Positions 26,376 through 36,078 of a DNA stretch of 64,000 nucleotides are shown one piece after another. This DNA is from Bdellovibrionales bacterium (GTDB lineage: Bacteria; Bdellovibrionota; Bdellovibrionia; Bdellovibrionales; Bdellovibrionaceae), in contig JAFEAQ010000004.1 in assembly GCA_018266295.1 (NCBI GenBank), positions 496,001 through 560,000 of the forward strand, in the 5' to 3' direction. The notes beneath the pieces are model-generated. The model was not told where the DNA came from, searched no databases, and saw nothing but the letters and a program-made list of their open reading frames with translations. Each line of letters begins with the position of its first letter. The first letter of the stretch is position 1. The translations under genes were made by a program, and so were the position numbers.

Positions 26376-27741
26376 CTAAAGTCACGCGGCGCTCTTCAGT
26401 GCCGTCAACCGTAGAGATATAGATCTGGTTTTTACCAGTGCGATTGCTTGTGTACATAACGAAGCGGCCATCGGGAGAGAAGCTTGGATCTTCATTCGTG
26501 GACCATTTGCCGTTAGTCTTCTTCGCAGAAGTCAGGCGGATCATGTTCGTCCCATCGGCATTCATCACAAAAATATCGAAGTGATCCTCACTTTGGCCGG
26601 CAAAAGCAATCTTCTTACCATCCGGAGACCAGGCCGGTGTTGAGTTGTAAACGCCGGCGAAAGTGATGCGTTTCACATTAGAACCGTCCGCGCCCATTGT
26701 GTAAATCATCGGGCGACCGCTACGATCTGATGAGAATGCCACTTTACTGCCATCGGGGCTGACGGCTGGTTCAACGTTCATCGCACTGTTAGGGCCATTC
26801 GTAATTTTGCCCTGAAGAGTTCCATCAAAAGACATTTTATAGAGGTCCGGAGCACCTTGCTGAGAGATCGTCAGAAAGATGGTTTTATTGTCTGGAGCAA
26901 AGCAAGCTCCTGAGTTCAGACCTTGACGGAAAGAGATCAAATCGCGTTTACCGGTTTGAATGTTGTACAAGAACATGTCGGCATTACGCATTTTAGTCTT
27001 AGAGCGAACGACATAAGACGTGTAAGCAATACGCTTTCCATCCGGAGACCACGCCGGAGATAAAGAGATAGACTTGTGGCTTGTGATTTTCTCAGGATTT
27101 GCGCCATCCCAGTCCATAATGAAGATCTCTTTGTAGTCGCCTTGGCCTTTGTCACTGCCAACAACAATCTTAGAAAGGAACATGCCGGTTTTACCGGTGA
27201 GGGCTTCAAGAACATCATTCGAGAATGTATGAGCCAATTTGCGAGTGCTTGAAATCGGGCCTTTATACTTCTTACCCATGACAAGCTGAGATTTACCAAC
27301 GTGGTAAACATAAGCTTCCATATTCACTTCGCCTCCAGCGAGGAAGAAGCCTGCGCGGATCAGGAACTCAGCACCGATTGTACTCCAGCTTTGGAATTTG
27401 AAGCCGTTGGCTTCACCTGGAGCCGGGCGAAGACCGACTTTAGAAGTGTCTTCGAGGAAAGCTTTCTGCGGGATCATCTGGAAGAATGCAGAAACCGTCA
27501 GGTCATTATTGATAGTGTTGTAAAGGTCAGCGCCGACAGTTTGATATGAACCCGAAGGGCTGCCTTGGTAGTTCAGCGCCGGAAAAGCTAAAAGGCTCTT
27601 CTTAGTGCGAGCTTCGCCCAACTTAATGTCGGAAGAAACGGCGCCGGCGGCAGGTGCCGCGGATGGTTCGCGGCCTTCTTCTTGGGCGAAAGCGCCATAA
27701 CAAGACAGGGTTGCGATAACTACGATCAAAAACTTAAGCAT
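26329..27741 (-). CDS. tolB: Tol-Pal system translocation protein TolB
   Basis: 470 residues. The Sec signal ends near YGAFA. The N-terminal domain (about residues 40-185) binds partners, followed by a six-bladed WD40-like propeller with repeated [30 protein letters not shown] and [17 protein letters not shown] units. It works in the periplasm, linking inner-membrane TolQRA to Pal. It is 17 bases downstream of the tolA-like gene. The Pal gene is not in the window; glnE follows instead. Confidence 0.96.
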   Translation of the reverse strand: MLKFLIVVIATLSCYGAFAQEEGREPSAAPAAGAVSSDIKLGEARTKKSLLAFPALNYQGSPSGSYQTVGADLYNTINNDLTVSAFFQMIPQKAFLEDTSKVGLRPAPGEANGFKFQSWSTIGAEFLIRAGFFLAGGEVNMEAYVYHVGKSQLVMGKKYKGPISSTRKLAHTFSNDVLEALTGKTGMFLSKIVVGSDKGQGDYKEIFIMDWDGANPEKITSHKSISLSPAWSPDGKRIAYTSYVVRSKTKMRNADMFLYNIQTGKRDLISFRQGLNSGACFAPDNKTIFLTISQQGAPDLYKMSFDGTLQGKITNGPNSAMNVEPAVSPDGSKVAFSSDRSGRPMIYTMGADGSNVKRITFAGVYNSTPAWSPDGKKIAFAGQSEDHFDIFVMNADGTNMIRLTSAKKTNGKWSTNEDPSFSPDGRFVMYTSNRTGKNQIYISTVDGTEERRVTLDDANYYKPKWSNNFE

Positions 27742-27758
27742 GAAATGCTCCTTCCGTT

Positions 27759-28583
27759 CTATTCAGGAAAGCCAATCACGAGGCCGCTCACGGCCACGAT
27801 ACTTACAAATTTTTCCGGAGGTGCTGCAAATGGCGCAGCTTTATCAATCGCCTCCAGAGCTTGTTCATCATAATTTGGGTTACCACTAGATAAAATAATT
27901 TCACGAGACAGGATCTGTCCCTTCTCATCTATTTTTAAGCGCACCTGGGCGCGGAGAGGTTTCTTTGACAACCATTCAGGCAAAAACCAATTCTGCTTGA
28001 TTTGATGATCAAGAGAAGAAAGATAACTATCGTGTTGGAGCTTATCGAGGCCTTTGAGGGCTGTTCCAGGTGACAAAATATTGCCTTTGATTTTTGTCGC
28101 TGAGGATTTAGTGTCGCCAACGCCAGCCATCTTGGCTTTAGATTCTTTTTCCTTTTCAGCCGCTTCCTCTTTCATTTTTTCGATCGCGGCCATGGCTTTC
28201 AATTTCTCGAGGGCTTCTTTTTGCTTATTCTTTTCTTTATTCAGATTGATAGCTTCGGCGTCTTTTTTCGGCGGAGCTTTGACCGGCTTTTCAGCCTTTT
28301 CTACTTTAGCTTCTTTTGGAGGAGCCTTCGGAGCCGGTTCCGGTTTTGGCGGAGCAGGCTTTGCAGCTTCTTCTTGTTTTGGTGGAAGCTGTTGGTCTTG
28401 CATTTTATCAGGCAGGCCCACGAGGTCTACGCGAACTGCTGCTGAATAATCGATTTTTTCAGGAGTAAAAAACGCCGCGCGAACAGTAAAGATCGCAACT
28501 AAAGCTGCGTGAAGGCCAAGAGAGACCTTCAGGCCCTTCAACAAATCGTCATCTTTAATGAGGCGTTTATTAGCAGTACTCAC
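27759..28583 (-). CDS. tolA: TolA-like protein with TonB-type C-terminal domain
   Basis: 274 residues. A single N-terminal membrane span ([22 protein letters not shown]) anchors it. Residues ~70-160 form a Pro/Ala/Lys/Glu-rich stalk with repeated [20 protein letters not shown] units. The C-terminal ~90 residues form a TonB_C/TolA domain: [32 protein letters not shown], and [15 protein letters not shown]. It is energised by TolQR and reaches toward the outer membrane. The stop codon of tolR overlaps its start by four bases. The domain order supports TolA rather than TonB given the neighbours. Confidence 0.92.
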   Translation of the reverse strand: MSTANKRLIKDDDLLKGLKVSLGLHAALVAIFTVRAAFFTPEKIDYSAAVRVDLVGLPDKMQDQQLPPKQEEAAKPAPPKPEPAPKAPPKEAKVEKAEKPVKAPPKKDAEAINLNKEKNKQKEALEKLKAMAAIEKMKEEAAEKEKESKAKMAGVGDTKSSATKIKGNILSPGTALKGLDKLQHDSYLSSLDHQIKQNWFLPEWLSKKPLRAQVRLKIDEKGQILSREIILSSGNPNYDEQALEAIDKAAPFAAPPEKFVSIVAVSGLVIGFPE

Positions 28584-28999
28584 TTGTCTTTAGGTACCGT
28601 GATCAATCCGATATTGAATACACCGGCTGCACGAATCTCGCCCATAGCTTCGGCCACAAAACCATAGTCCACTTTTCGATCAGCCTGGATGTACACTTGT
28701 TTGTTCTTACGATTTTGAAAGATGGCTTTAATTTTAGAGCGGAGATCCGCCATAGCAATATTTTGCTTACCAGCCGTCATCTTCTGACCGGCATCAATCA
28801 CTAAAACAAAAGGCTCATCATTCAACTCAACACCTGCCGAAGAGGTCTTTGGCAGATCCACTTCGATCCCTTGTTGCATCAGCGGAGTGGTCACCATGAA
28901 CATGATGAGCAGAACCAGCATGACGTCAACTAGCGGGGTGACGTTGATTTCACTGAGGGTTGCGCGACTTTTTGAGCCGCCGCCAGAACTCATTCCCAT
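28580..28999 (-). CDS. tolR: Biopolymer transport protein TolR/ExbD
   Basis: 139 residues. LSEINVTPLVDVMLVLLIMFMVT is the single span with the ion-coupling Asp at residue 25. The periplasmic domain contains YIQADRKVDYGFVAEAMGEIRAAG typical of TolR. It pairs with TolQ, whose gene ends 14 bases upstream. Confidence 0.96.
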   Translation of the reverse strand: MGMSSGGGSKSRATLSEINVTPLVDVMLVLLIMFMVTTPLMQQGIEVDLPKTSSAGVELNDEPFVLVIDAGQKMTAGKQNIAMADLRSKIKAIFQNRKNKQVYIQADRKVDYGFVAEAMGEIRAAGVFNIGLITVPKDK

Positions 29000-29013
29000 G
29001 ATTATCCCTGTAG

Positions 29014-29769
29014 CTACTCAGCTTTGAAGAAGTTTCTTTTTACGATATTCAAAAAGTCAGCGCTGAAATTATTCAATTCAATTTCTTCGCGGCGAACACG
29101 CGCGACGAAGTTGTTGTACAAGATCACGGCTGGAATCGCGGCAGCCAAGCCAATCGCCGTTGCAATGAGGGCCTCAGAGATCCCGGGAGCAACAACCGCT
29201 AAACTTGCGTTTCCAGTAGCACCAATTTTATGGAAAGAACCCATAATCCCCCAAACGGTTCCAAAGAGACCGATGAAAGGGCCGGTACTGCCTGTGGTTG
29301 CAAGCACTGTCAGGCGGGTTTCCATTTTAGCGATTTCGTTTTCAGTCGCTTTGCGGATGGAACGTTCCAAGTTATCAAGACCTGATAACTGAGGTTTGTC
29401 GTCGCTGTTCTTGCTCACAAGCGGAGAGTCTGCGAGTTTTTTCATTTCAAGATAAGCAGACTTAAAGATACGCGCCATGCTGCTCGCAGGATAGTCATCG
29501 ATGTCTCCGTAAAGAGTATCGAATGAACTCACTTTCCAGAATTTATTCGTGAATTGCTCATTGGCTTCGCGAAGTTGTTTCAGCTGACGATATTTCGTGT
29601 AGGCAATCGCCCAGCAGAAAACAGAAAGTCCCACGAGAATGAGCAGAGTTAACTGCACGACGGGACTAGCTTGAGTAAGAGCATCCATCGCACTTGTATT
29701 AATAGCAACTTGTGGAGGAGCAGCGTGAGCAGATTCGACTAGAAAATTGATTGGTATATTCATAGACAT
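29014..29769 (-). CDS. tolQ: Proton channel subunit TolQ/ExbB
   Basis: 251 residues from ATG 29769 (ATG 29763 also possible; a TTG further up would add five residues). Three spans: one near residues 45-65 (LTLLILVGLSVFCWAIAYT), and two in the second half within GSTGPFIGLFGTVWGIMGSFHKIG and ISEALIATAIGLAAAIPAVILYNN. The conserved GTVWGI and GLAAAIPA motifs mark the MotA/TolQ/ExbB channel. With TolR it uses the proton gradient to drive TolA. Confidence 0.96.
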   Translation of the reverse strand: MSMNIPINFLVESAHAAPPQVAINTSAMDALTQASPVVQLTLLILVGLSVFCWAIAYTKYRQLKQLREANEQFTNKFWKVSSFDTLYGDIDDYPASSMARIFKSAYLEMKKLADSPLVSKNSDDKPQLSGLDNLERSIRKATENEIAKMETRLTVLATTGSTGPFIGLFGTVWGIMGSFHKIGATGNASLAVVAPGISEALIATAIGLAAAIPAVILYNNFVARVRREEIELNNFSADFLNIVKRNFFKAE

Positions 29770-29814
29770 TAAGGCTAAAACCAAAACGTCCAGTCGGCAA
29801 CCCAGAATGCAAGA

Positions 29815-30684
29815 CTATGGTCTAGACCAATCTAAATAATCACTGAGATTCTCGATAATTATCCCATCAGCTTTCATGCGTAGGGCGTCATCAAATTCTT
29901 TTTTATCGAGTGCAGGGCCTAAGATAATTTTCTTTTTACGTCTGCGAACTTCTTCGAGTGTAGTTTCATGAAATGCAGGGCGTCCGAGCAAAACAAACGG
30001 AGAGATAAAAACATCTCCTTTAAATGGAGTGGCCGGCAAAATCCACATCGATTCAAAAGTAAGGAAGCGCATTAGATCCGCTTGGCTGCAACCAAAGAGC
30101 CAAAAGGGTTCAAGCTCCTTCACGCTTGTCATGATGACATTGTAATTGGACTGCAGAAGAATTCGCTTTTCAGGCGAAAGACCTTTCAAGGTTTCAACAA
30201 GTCCGGTGTGCACGCCTTCCACATTGTCTAAAATGTTCAGGATAAATTTTTGCTCAGGGTATTTTGCTACGACATCACGTAGTTCGCGGATATCCGGATG
30301 GGTGTTCTTCAACTGTTGAAGCGTATAACCCATTGGTTTTGGGCCACGATAAGCTTCAATCGACATTTGCTTCGGGTCCAAATCTGTCGAGAAAACGATG
30401 ATCTTCTTATCGCTGGTGGTTTCGACATCCAACCAAAACAACACATCGGGTTTTGCTTTGAGAGCGTCCTCGAGTTCTTTTTCCGTTTGAACCTTCACGA
30501 TAATCGCCAGTGTCGCCACGTTTTCAAAGAACGGATGCTGGAAATCCGGGTACTGCTGACTCATCCCCCAAAGGCGGGAGGTGAGCAAAACAACAAACAA
30601 AACAACGATGGAAACGACACTGATAAACAGAACTCTCATAGTGCTAATGGGTCTATCATGAAGGGGTCTTTGAAGCATCTTCAT
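29815..30684 (-). CDS. Membrane-anchored GDPD-like protein with a divergent active site
   Basis: 289 residues. An N-terminal anchor (about residues 17-40) is followed by a domain with the shape of glycerophosphodiester phosphodiesterase: FWLDVETTSDKKIIVFSTDLD corresponds to the family's ELDVxxTxDxxxVxxHDxxL region, YTLQQLKN and REL...VVAKYPEQKFILNI follow, and the end IGPALDKKEFDDALRMKADGIIIENLSDYL is typical. The usual HRG at the start of the domain is absent (IIVKVQTEKEL), and the active His after VVFH is Ser/Thr. It thus may bind rather than cleave lipid head groups. The gene lies 45 bases upstream of tolQ on the same strand. Confidence 0.75.
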   Translation of the reverse strand: MKMLQRPLHDRPISTMRVLFISVVSIVVLFVVLLTSRLWGMSQQYPDFQHPFFENVATLAIIVKVQTEKELEDALKAKPDVLFWLDVETTSDKKIIVFSTDLDPKQMSIEAYRGPKPMGYTLQQLKNTHPDIRELRDVVAKYPEQKFILNILDNVEGVHTGLVETLKGLSPEKRILLQSNYNVIMTSVKELEPFWLFGCSQADLMRFLTFESMWILPATPFKGDVFISPFVLLGRPAFHETTLEEVRRRKKKIILGPALDKKEFDDALRMKADGIIIENLSDYLDWSRP

Positions 30685-30803
30685 TAAGTAAGGCTTTTTG
30701 AGCCCGGATTAGCTCCATTATGGAACCATCTTGGGCTTCCGGTTTATTTGCTTAAATACATGAAATATTTAGCCATTTTAAAAATCTTAAAAAACCTGTA
30801 ATA

Positions 30804-30822
30804 TACGCTAAAAAAAGGCGTA
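30804..30822. promoter_or_regulatory. Possible operator upstream of the suf operon
   Basis: TACGC (30804-30808) and GCGTA (30818-30822) form an inverted repeat with a 9-base A-rich centre, next to a -10-like TAATAT (30799-30804). It lies 89 bases upstream of the Rrf2 gene, where an autoregulating Rrf2 protein could bind. The rest of the 30685-30910 gap is A/T-rich; ACACTTTC and GAAGTGTT near 30866-30896 could pair close to the ribosome site. Confidence 0.35.
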
Positions 30823-30910
30823 CTTACTTCTTGCGCTTTAGAATTCTTTCATTTAGTTTGCATCACACTTTCACTCCGTTAACGACCTGGAAGTGTTGAG
30901 GATAGGACCT

Positions 30911-31375
30911 ATGAACAAACTCAATCGCAAACTCGAATATGCTCTGATGGCTTTAAAGCACATGAGCGCAAAAATACCGGGTGAGCTCACATCAGCCAAA
31001 GAAGTGTCTGAACAATTCAGCACTCCGTTTGATGCTACCGCACGCGTAATGCAGGCGATGGCCCAAAAGGGACTTCTGCGTGCCGAGCATGGAGCTTTCG
31101 GTGGTTATCAAATCACGAAAGATCTTAGCAAGGTCACGATGCTCCAACTTCTAGAGATCATCGAAGGTCCTACGGCGATGGTGAAGTGCATGTACAAGGA
31201 AAGCCCTTGTGAAATTCAAGGCACGTGCAACATCGTTTCTCCAGTTCAGCTTTTACAATCAAAACTGAATGAATTCTACGGCAACATCACTCTGAAAGAG
31301 CTTCTCTTGGAAGCGGCTAGCGGAGCTAAAGTAGCGAAGCGCAAACCAGTAGCAGAGGAGGCGCTCAATGGATAA
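30911..31375 (+). CDS. Rrf2-family transcription regulator with IscR-like cysteines
   Basis: 154 residues from the ATG at 30911, preceded by AGGA. The N-terminal winged helix ([52 protein letters not shown]) matches the Rrf2 family. Cysteines at 93, 100 and 106 ([15 protein letters not shown]) mirror the Cys92/98/104 triad of IscR that holds a [2Fe-2S] cluster. It overlaps sufB by eight bases, so it very likely senses iron-sulfur status and controls the operon it leads. An upstream in-frame start at 30893 lacks a ribosome site. Confidence 0.92.
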   Translation: MNKLNRKLEYALMALKHMSAKIPGELTSAKEVSEQFSTPFDATARVMQAMAQKGLLRAEHGAFGGYQITKDLSKVTMLQLLEIIEGPTAMVKCMYKESPCEIQGTCNIVSPVQLLQSKLNEFYGNITLKELLLEAASGAKVAKRKPVAEEALNG

Positions 31376-32816
31376 TTCGACAAAACCGGCACAAACTCTG
31401 CCGGATACAGAGTACAAATGGGGTTTCACGACCGATATCGAAACCGATACGGTTGGTAAAGGTCTCAATGAAGATGTCATTCGTTTGATCTCTTCAAAGA
31501 AAAACGAACCAGAGTGGATGCTTGATTATCGTCTGAAAGCTTTCCGCTATTGGATGACTCTCACTGAGCCGACGTGGGCGCATGTGAATTATCCTAAGAT
31601 CGATTTCCAGGATATTTGCTATTACTCGGCTCCGAAGAAAAAAGCCGACGGTCCAAAATCCATGGACGAGCTCGATCCTGAGTTGATTAAGACTTTTGAA
31701 AAGCTCGGTATTCCACTGACTGAGCAAAAACGTATTTCCGGCATCGCGGTTGATGTGGTGTTTGACTCCGTCTCTGTCGGTACGACTCATAACGAAGTGC
31801 TTGAGAAGGCGGGCGTGATTTTCTGCTCGATCTCTGAAGCGATTCAAAAGCATCCAGATCTCGTTAAAAAATACTTGGGCTCCGTTGTGCCAATTACTGA
31901 CAACTACTATGCGGCTTTGAATGCGGCGGTCTTTACAGACGGTTCTTTCTGCTACATTCCTAAAGGCGTTCGTTGTCCAATCGATCTTTCGACTTACTTC
32001 CGTATCAACGCAAAAGATACCGGTCAGTTCGAGCGCACCTTGCTTGTGTGTGACGAAGGCGGTTACGTGAATTATCTCGAGGGCTGTACAGCGCCTCAGC
32101 GTGACGAAAATCAATTGCATGCGGCAGTGGTTGAGCTTGTTGCCATGGAAAAGTCTGAGATCAAATACTCGACAGTTCAAAACTGGTACACGGGCGATAA
32201 AGAAGGTAAGGGTGGTATCTACAACTTCGTAACGAAGCGTGGAAAGGCCGTTGGTAAGCATTCAAAAATTTCTTGGACGCAAGTGGAGTCCGGCTCTGCA
32301 ATTACTTGGAAGTATCCTTCCGTGATCTTGCAAGGCGACTACTCTGAAGGTGCTTTCTATTCTGTAGCCCTCACACATGATTACATGCAGGCAGATACTG
32401 GCACGAAGATGATTCATATCGGTAAAAACACGAAGAGCACGATCATCTCGAAGGGTATTTCGACAGGTCACTCTTCGAATGCTTATCGTGGCCAAGTAAA
32501 AGTCATGGCTTCGGCTGAAAACGCACGTAACTACTCACAGTGTGATTCTATGCTTGTGGGTGATCAGTGCAGTGCTCACACTTATCCATATATTGAAGTG
32601 AAAAACAAATCCGCGACATTAGAGCACGAAGCAACTACTTCGCGCATCAGTGAAGATCAGATCTTCTATCTGCAATCGCGCGGTCTCAACATGGAGCAAA
32701 CAATCTCTATGTTGGTCAATGGATTCTGTAAGGAAGTGTTTAAAGAGCTTCCTTTAGAGTTCTCTGTTGAAGCTGTGAAATTAATCGAAATGAAACTAGA
32801 AAATTCAGTTGGGTAA
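31368..32816 (+). CDS. sufB: Iron-sulfur scaffold protein SufB
   Basis: 482 residues, full length. [26 protein letters not shown] at the start and [30 protein letters not shown] and [23 protein letters not shown] are SufB signatures, the last with the conserved Cys that holds the nascent cluster. The strong ribosome site AGAGGAGG lies six bases before the ATG at 31368. It forms a SufBC2D scaffold with the next two products. Confidence 0.98.
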   Translation: MDNSTKPAQTLPDTEYKWGFTTDIETDTVGKGLNEDVIRLISSKKNEPEWMLDYRLKAFRYWMTLTEPTWAHVNYPKIDFQDICYYSAPKKKADGPKSMDELDPELIKTFEKLGIPLTEQKRISGIAVDVVFDSVSVGTTHNEVLEKAGVIFCSISEAIQKHPDLVKKYLGSVVPITDNYYAALNAAVFTDGSFCYIPKGVRCPIDLSTYFRINAKDTGQFERTLLVCDEGGYVNYLEGCTAPQRDENQLHAAVVELVAMEKSEIKYSTVQNWYTGDKEGKGGIYNFVTKRGKAVGKHSKISWTQVESGSAITWKYPSVILQGDYSEGAFYSVALTHDYMQADTGTKMIHIGKNTKSTIISKGISTGHSSNAYRGQVKVMASAENARNYSQCDSMLVGDQCSAHTYPYIEVKNKSATLEHEATTSRISEDQIFYLQSRGLNMEQTISMLVNGFCKEVFKELPLEFSVEAVKLIEMKLENSVG

Positions 32817-32820
32817 TAAG

Positions 32821-33573
32821 ATGTTAGAAATTAAGAATCTCCAAGCTAAAGTCGAAGAAAAAGAAATCCTTAAAGGTTTGAACCTCACAGTGAAAGCTGG
32901 CGAAGTTCACGCGATCATGGGCCCGAACGGCTCTGGTAAATCGACACTTTCTAAAGTCCTTGCCGGCCACCCAGCATACGAAGTCACTGGCGGCGAAGTT
33001 AAATACGAAATCAACTTCCAAATGACGAACTTGCTCGATATGGCTCCGGATGAGCGCGCTAAAGAGGGCGTGTTCTTGGCATTCCAATATCCGATCGAAG
33101 TTCCAGGTATCAGCAATTTCAATTTCTTGCATACGTCATTCAACGCGGTTTTGACTCACCAAGGTTCTGAACCAATGAATGAAGCTGATTTTCGCGTTTA
33201 CGTTGAAGAGAAAATGAAGCTTGTCTCTATGAAGAAGGACTTCCTCGAGCGTCCAGTCAACGTTGGTTTCTCTGGCGGCGAAAAGAAGCGTAATGAAATT
33301 TTGCAAATGGCAGTCCTTGCTCCGCGCTTGGCTTTGCTTGACGAGACAGATTCTGGTTTGGATATCGATGCTCTTCGTATCGTTGCTGAAGGTGTGAATA
33401 AACTCCGCCGTAAAGACAATGCGATTGTGTTGGTAACGCACTATCAACGTCTTCTTCATTACATTAAGCCTGATTTCGTGCACGTGTTGGCAAACGGTAA
33501 AATCATCGAGACCGGTGATTACAAGCTTGCTGAAACTCTCGAAGAGCGTGGTTACGACTGGTTGGTGGGTTAA
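32821..33573 (+). CDS. sufC: Fe-S assembly ATPase SufC
   Basis: 250 residues from ATG 32821; the upstream TTG at 32809 would overlap sufB and is less likely. Walker A GPNGSGKST, the GFSGGEKKRNEILQMA signature and LALLDETDSGLDIDALRIV Walker B with LVTHYQRLL match SufC. It is a non-transport ABC ATPase that powers remodelling of SufBD. It starts four bases after sufB's stop. Confidence 0.98.
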   Translation: MLEIKNLQAKVEEKEILKGLNLTVKAGEVHAIMGPNGSGKSTLSKVLAGHPAYEVTGGEVKYEINFQMTNLLDMAPDERAKEGVFLAFQYPIEVPGISNFNFLHTSFNAVLTHQGSEPMNEADFRVYVEEKMKLVSMKKDFLERPVNVGFSGGEKKRNEILQMAVLAPRLALLDETDSGLDIDALRIVAEGVNKLRRKDNAIVLVTHYQRLLHYIKPDFVHVLANGKIIETGDYKLAETLEERGYDWLVG

Positions 33574-33578
33574 TAACT

Positions 33579-34850
33579 ATGAACTTATTGAGCCACTTCG
33601 ACAAATTTGCTTCTCAAACTCCGGCGACGGGCGGGGCGCAAACTTTGCGTGCCAAAGCGCTTGAGTTTTTGAATGCAAAAGGTCTTCCGACCCGCAAGGA
33701 CGAAGACTGGAAATACACAAGCCTCAAGGTGCTGAACGACGAAAGCTTCGTTCCAGCAGGCCTTGAAGTTACTCAGCCAACGCACGAAACGATGAAGGCG
33801 ATTCAAGCTAAATTGAATCCTGAATTTATCAACATCGTTTTCCACAACGGTCAGTTCAATAAGACACTTTCTTCTGTCGAAGAGTTGCCAGCCGGTGTGA
33901 AGTTCACCGAGGGCAAAGACGTTGTGGCGACGGACTTCAAAGATTCCTTCGAGGCTTTGAACGTTGCTTACTTCACAAAAAACTACACACTAGAGATTTC
34001 CCCAGAAACCTCTGTGGATAAAGCTGTGAACTTTGTGTTTTACAGCTCGGCTGAGGGCACTTCGGCTGTCATGGTGAACCCACGCGTGACAATCAAAGCC
34101 GGTAAAATGTCTTCGACTAAGTATCTTGAATCTTACTATGGTCAAAGAGATGTCCGCTATTTTGTGAATCCACAAGTGGATGTCGAAGTCGCTGAATCTG
34201 CAAAGCTCATTTACGTGCGCTTGCAGGCAGAAGGCTCTATGGCTGTGAACGTAGGTCGCACGAACTTTACTCTGGGTAAGGCATCCCACGTGCATAGCCT
34301 TGCTTTCTCGACTGGTGGAATTCTTGCTCGTCACAGTTTGACGGCTGAAATGAAGGCTCCTGAGGCGTTCGGTGTGTTTGATGGCGTTTATGTGACTAAA
34401 GGCAACCAAGTGGTCGACAACACCACTGTGATTGATCACCAAGTGGGCGCTTGTAATACCTCTCAGCACTACAAAGGTATTTTGGCGGATGCTTCCCGTG
34501 CCGTGTTTAACGGTAAAGTCATTATCCGTCAGGGCGCGATGAAAGCGAACTCTGAGCAGCTCAATAACAACTTATTGTTAAGCCGCGAGGCGGAAGCCGA
34601 CAGCAAACCGCAATTAGAGGTTTATGCTGATGACGTCAAAGCAGGTCACGGTTCGACAGTGGGTCAGCTCAATCAAGAAGAGCTCTTCTATTTGCAAAGC
34701 CGTGCAATTTCAGCAGATATCGCGGTTCCGATGATGAGCTTTGGTTATGCATCTGAATTAATTTACAAATTAGAGAATGAAGAATTGCAAAATTGGTTGA
34801 ATAAGGAGCTTCGTGAGGCCTTCCAAGGTCTCCAAGTTGCGTTAAAGTAA
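33579..34850 (+). CDS. sufD: Fe-S assembly protein SufD
   Basis: 423 residues. The SufBD core is visible from GLPTRKDEDWKYTSL at the start to AVFNGKVIIRQGAMKANSEQ, ADDVKAGHGSTVGQLNQEELFYLQSR and the end. The conserved His in KAGHGSTVG is expected at the SufB-SufD interface where the cluster forms. It is six bases from sufC and two from sufS. Confidence 0.97.
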   Translation: MNLLSHFDKFASQTPATGGAQTLRAKALEFLNAKGLPTRKDEDWKYTSLKVLNDESFVPAGLEVTQPTHETMKAIQAKLNPEFINIVFHNGQFNKTLSSVEELPAGVKFTEGKDVVATDFKDSFEALNVAYFTKNYTLEISPETSVDKAVNFVFYSSAEGTSAVMVNPRVTIKAGKMSSTKYLESYYGQRDVRYFVNPQVDVEVAESAKLIYVRLQAEGSMAVNVGRTNFTLGKASHVHSLAFSTGGILARHSLTAEMKAPEAFGVFDGVYVTKGNQVVDNTTVIDHQVGACNTSQHYKGILADASRAVFNGKVIIRQGAMKANSEQLNNNLLLSREAEADSKPQLEVYADDVKAGHGSTVGQLNQEELFYLQSRAISADIAVPMMSFGYASELIYKLENEELQNWLNKELREAFQGLQVALK

Positions 34851-34851
34851 T

Positions 34852-36078
34852 ATGAAGCAAGATCCGGTTTTTGAAAAAGTACGCGCTCAGTTCCCGGCCC
34901 TGACTCAAAAAGTGCATGGCAAGGACTGGATTTACCTCGACAGTGCAGCAACCACTCTGAAGCCAGAAGTTGTGGCCGAGCGTATTTACCGTTTTAACCA
35001 GTACGAAGTTTCTAACGTTCACCGTGGCGCCCATCACATTGCCGATAAAGCGACGGTGAACTACGAAAACGCACGTGCAGCGGTTGCGAAATTCTTGGGT
35101 GCAAAAACTCAGGACGAAATTGTTTTTGTTCGTGGTACGACTGAGGCTATTAATCTTGCGGCCTTTAGCTATGCTCGTAGCATCCTCAAAGAAGGCGATG
35201 AGATTTTAGTTACCGTGATGGAGCATCATGCGAACATCGTTCCTTGGCAAATCGTTGCTGAAGAAAAGAAAGCCAAAGTCATCGCGGTAGATGTGAAAGA
35301 TAACGGCGAGCTGGATCTTGAGGATTTCAAAAAGAAATTGAACTCAAAAACCAAAATCTTTGCTTTCACTGCGTGCTCTAACACACTAGGCACCGTGAAT
35401 GACATGAAAGCCCTGACAGCAGCGGCTCACAAGGTGGGGGCGAAGGTCCTTATTGATGGGGCGCAGATCGTTTCTCAAGAGGCTGTGAACGTTCAGGACA
35501 TCGATTGTGACTTCTTTGCGTTCTCGGGGCACAAGATCTTTGCACCGTTTGGTATTGGTGTCCTCTTTGGCAAAAAAGATCTTTTGGATCAAATGCCTCC
35601 ATATCAAGGTGGCGGCAGCATGATTTCTAAGGTGAGTTTCGAGAAAACCACTTTCAACGAAGCTCCTTTCCGTTTTGAAGCAGGGACTCCGAATGTTGAA
35701 GGAGCCATTGCTTTGCATGCGGCCCTTGATTTCGTGAACTCGATTGGTTTTGATAAAATTAAGACTCATAAAAAGCAGCTCTTAGAAGCAGCCACCGAAG
35801 GCCTTCAGAAAATTCCTGGAGTCCGCATTATTGGGACGGCTCCCCATAAAGGGCCTGTTTTGAGTTTTGTTTTGGAAGGCGCGCATCACTCGGATGTGGG
35901 CCAAGTCTTGGATCAGCAGGGGATTGCAGTCCGTGCAGGACACCATTGCTGCCAGCCACTGATGGCGCGTTTCGGGATTACCGGAACTGTCAGAGCTTCT
36001 TTTTCAGTTTATAATAATATGCAAGATGTTGAGAGCTTTTTGAAAGCCGTTAAAAAAGCTCAGGAGTTATTTCAATGA
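34852..36078 (+). CDS. sufS: Cysteine desulfurase SufS
   Basis: 408 residues. Class V aminotransferase fold with LDSAATTLKP at the start, the PLP-Lys in FFAFSGHKIFAPFGIGVLFGK, and the active-site loop AVRAGHHCCQPLM. The loop has two adjacent Cys where most SufS have one followed by Ala. It mobilises sulfur from cysteine. No sufE or sufU is present in the window, so either a partner is elsewhere or the neighbouring Nfu-like protein is involved. Confidence 0.97.
   Translation: MKQDPVFEKVRAQFPALTQKVHGKDWIYLDSAATTLKPEVVAERIYRFNQYEVSNVHRGAHHIADKATVNYENARAAVAKFLGAKTQDEIVFVRGTTEAINLAAFSYARSILKEGDEILVTVMEHHANIVPWQIVAEEKKAKVIAVDVKDNGELDLEDFKKKLNSKTKIFAFTACSNTLGTVNDMKALTAAAHKVGAKVLIDGAQIVSQEAVNVQDIDCDFFAFSGHKIFAPFGIGVLFGKKDLLDQMPPYQGGGSMISKVSFEKTTFNEAPFRFEAGTPNVEGAIALHAALDFVNSIGFDKIKTHKKQLLEAATEGLQKIPGVRIIGTAPHKGPVLSFVLEGAHHSDVGQVLDQQGIAVRAGHHCCQPLMARFGITGTVRASFSVYNNMQDVESFLKAVKKAQELFQ

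Noticed and set aside
31494-32261. 255-codon frame opposite sufB
   Set aside because: sufB is clear at this place and the mirror frame has no ribosome site or domain.
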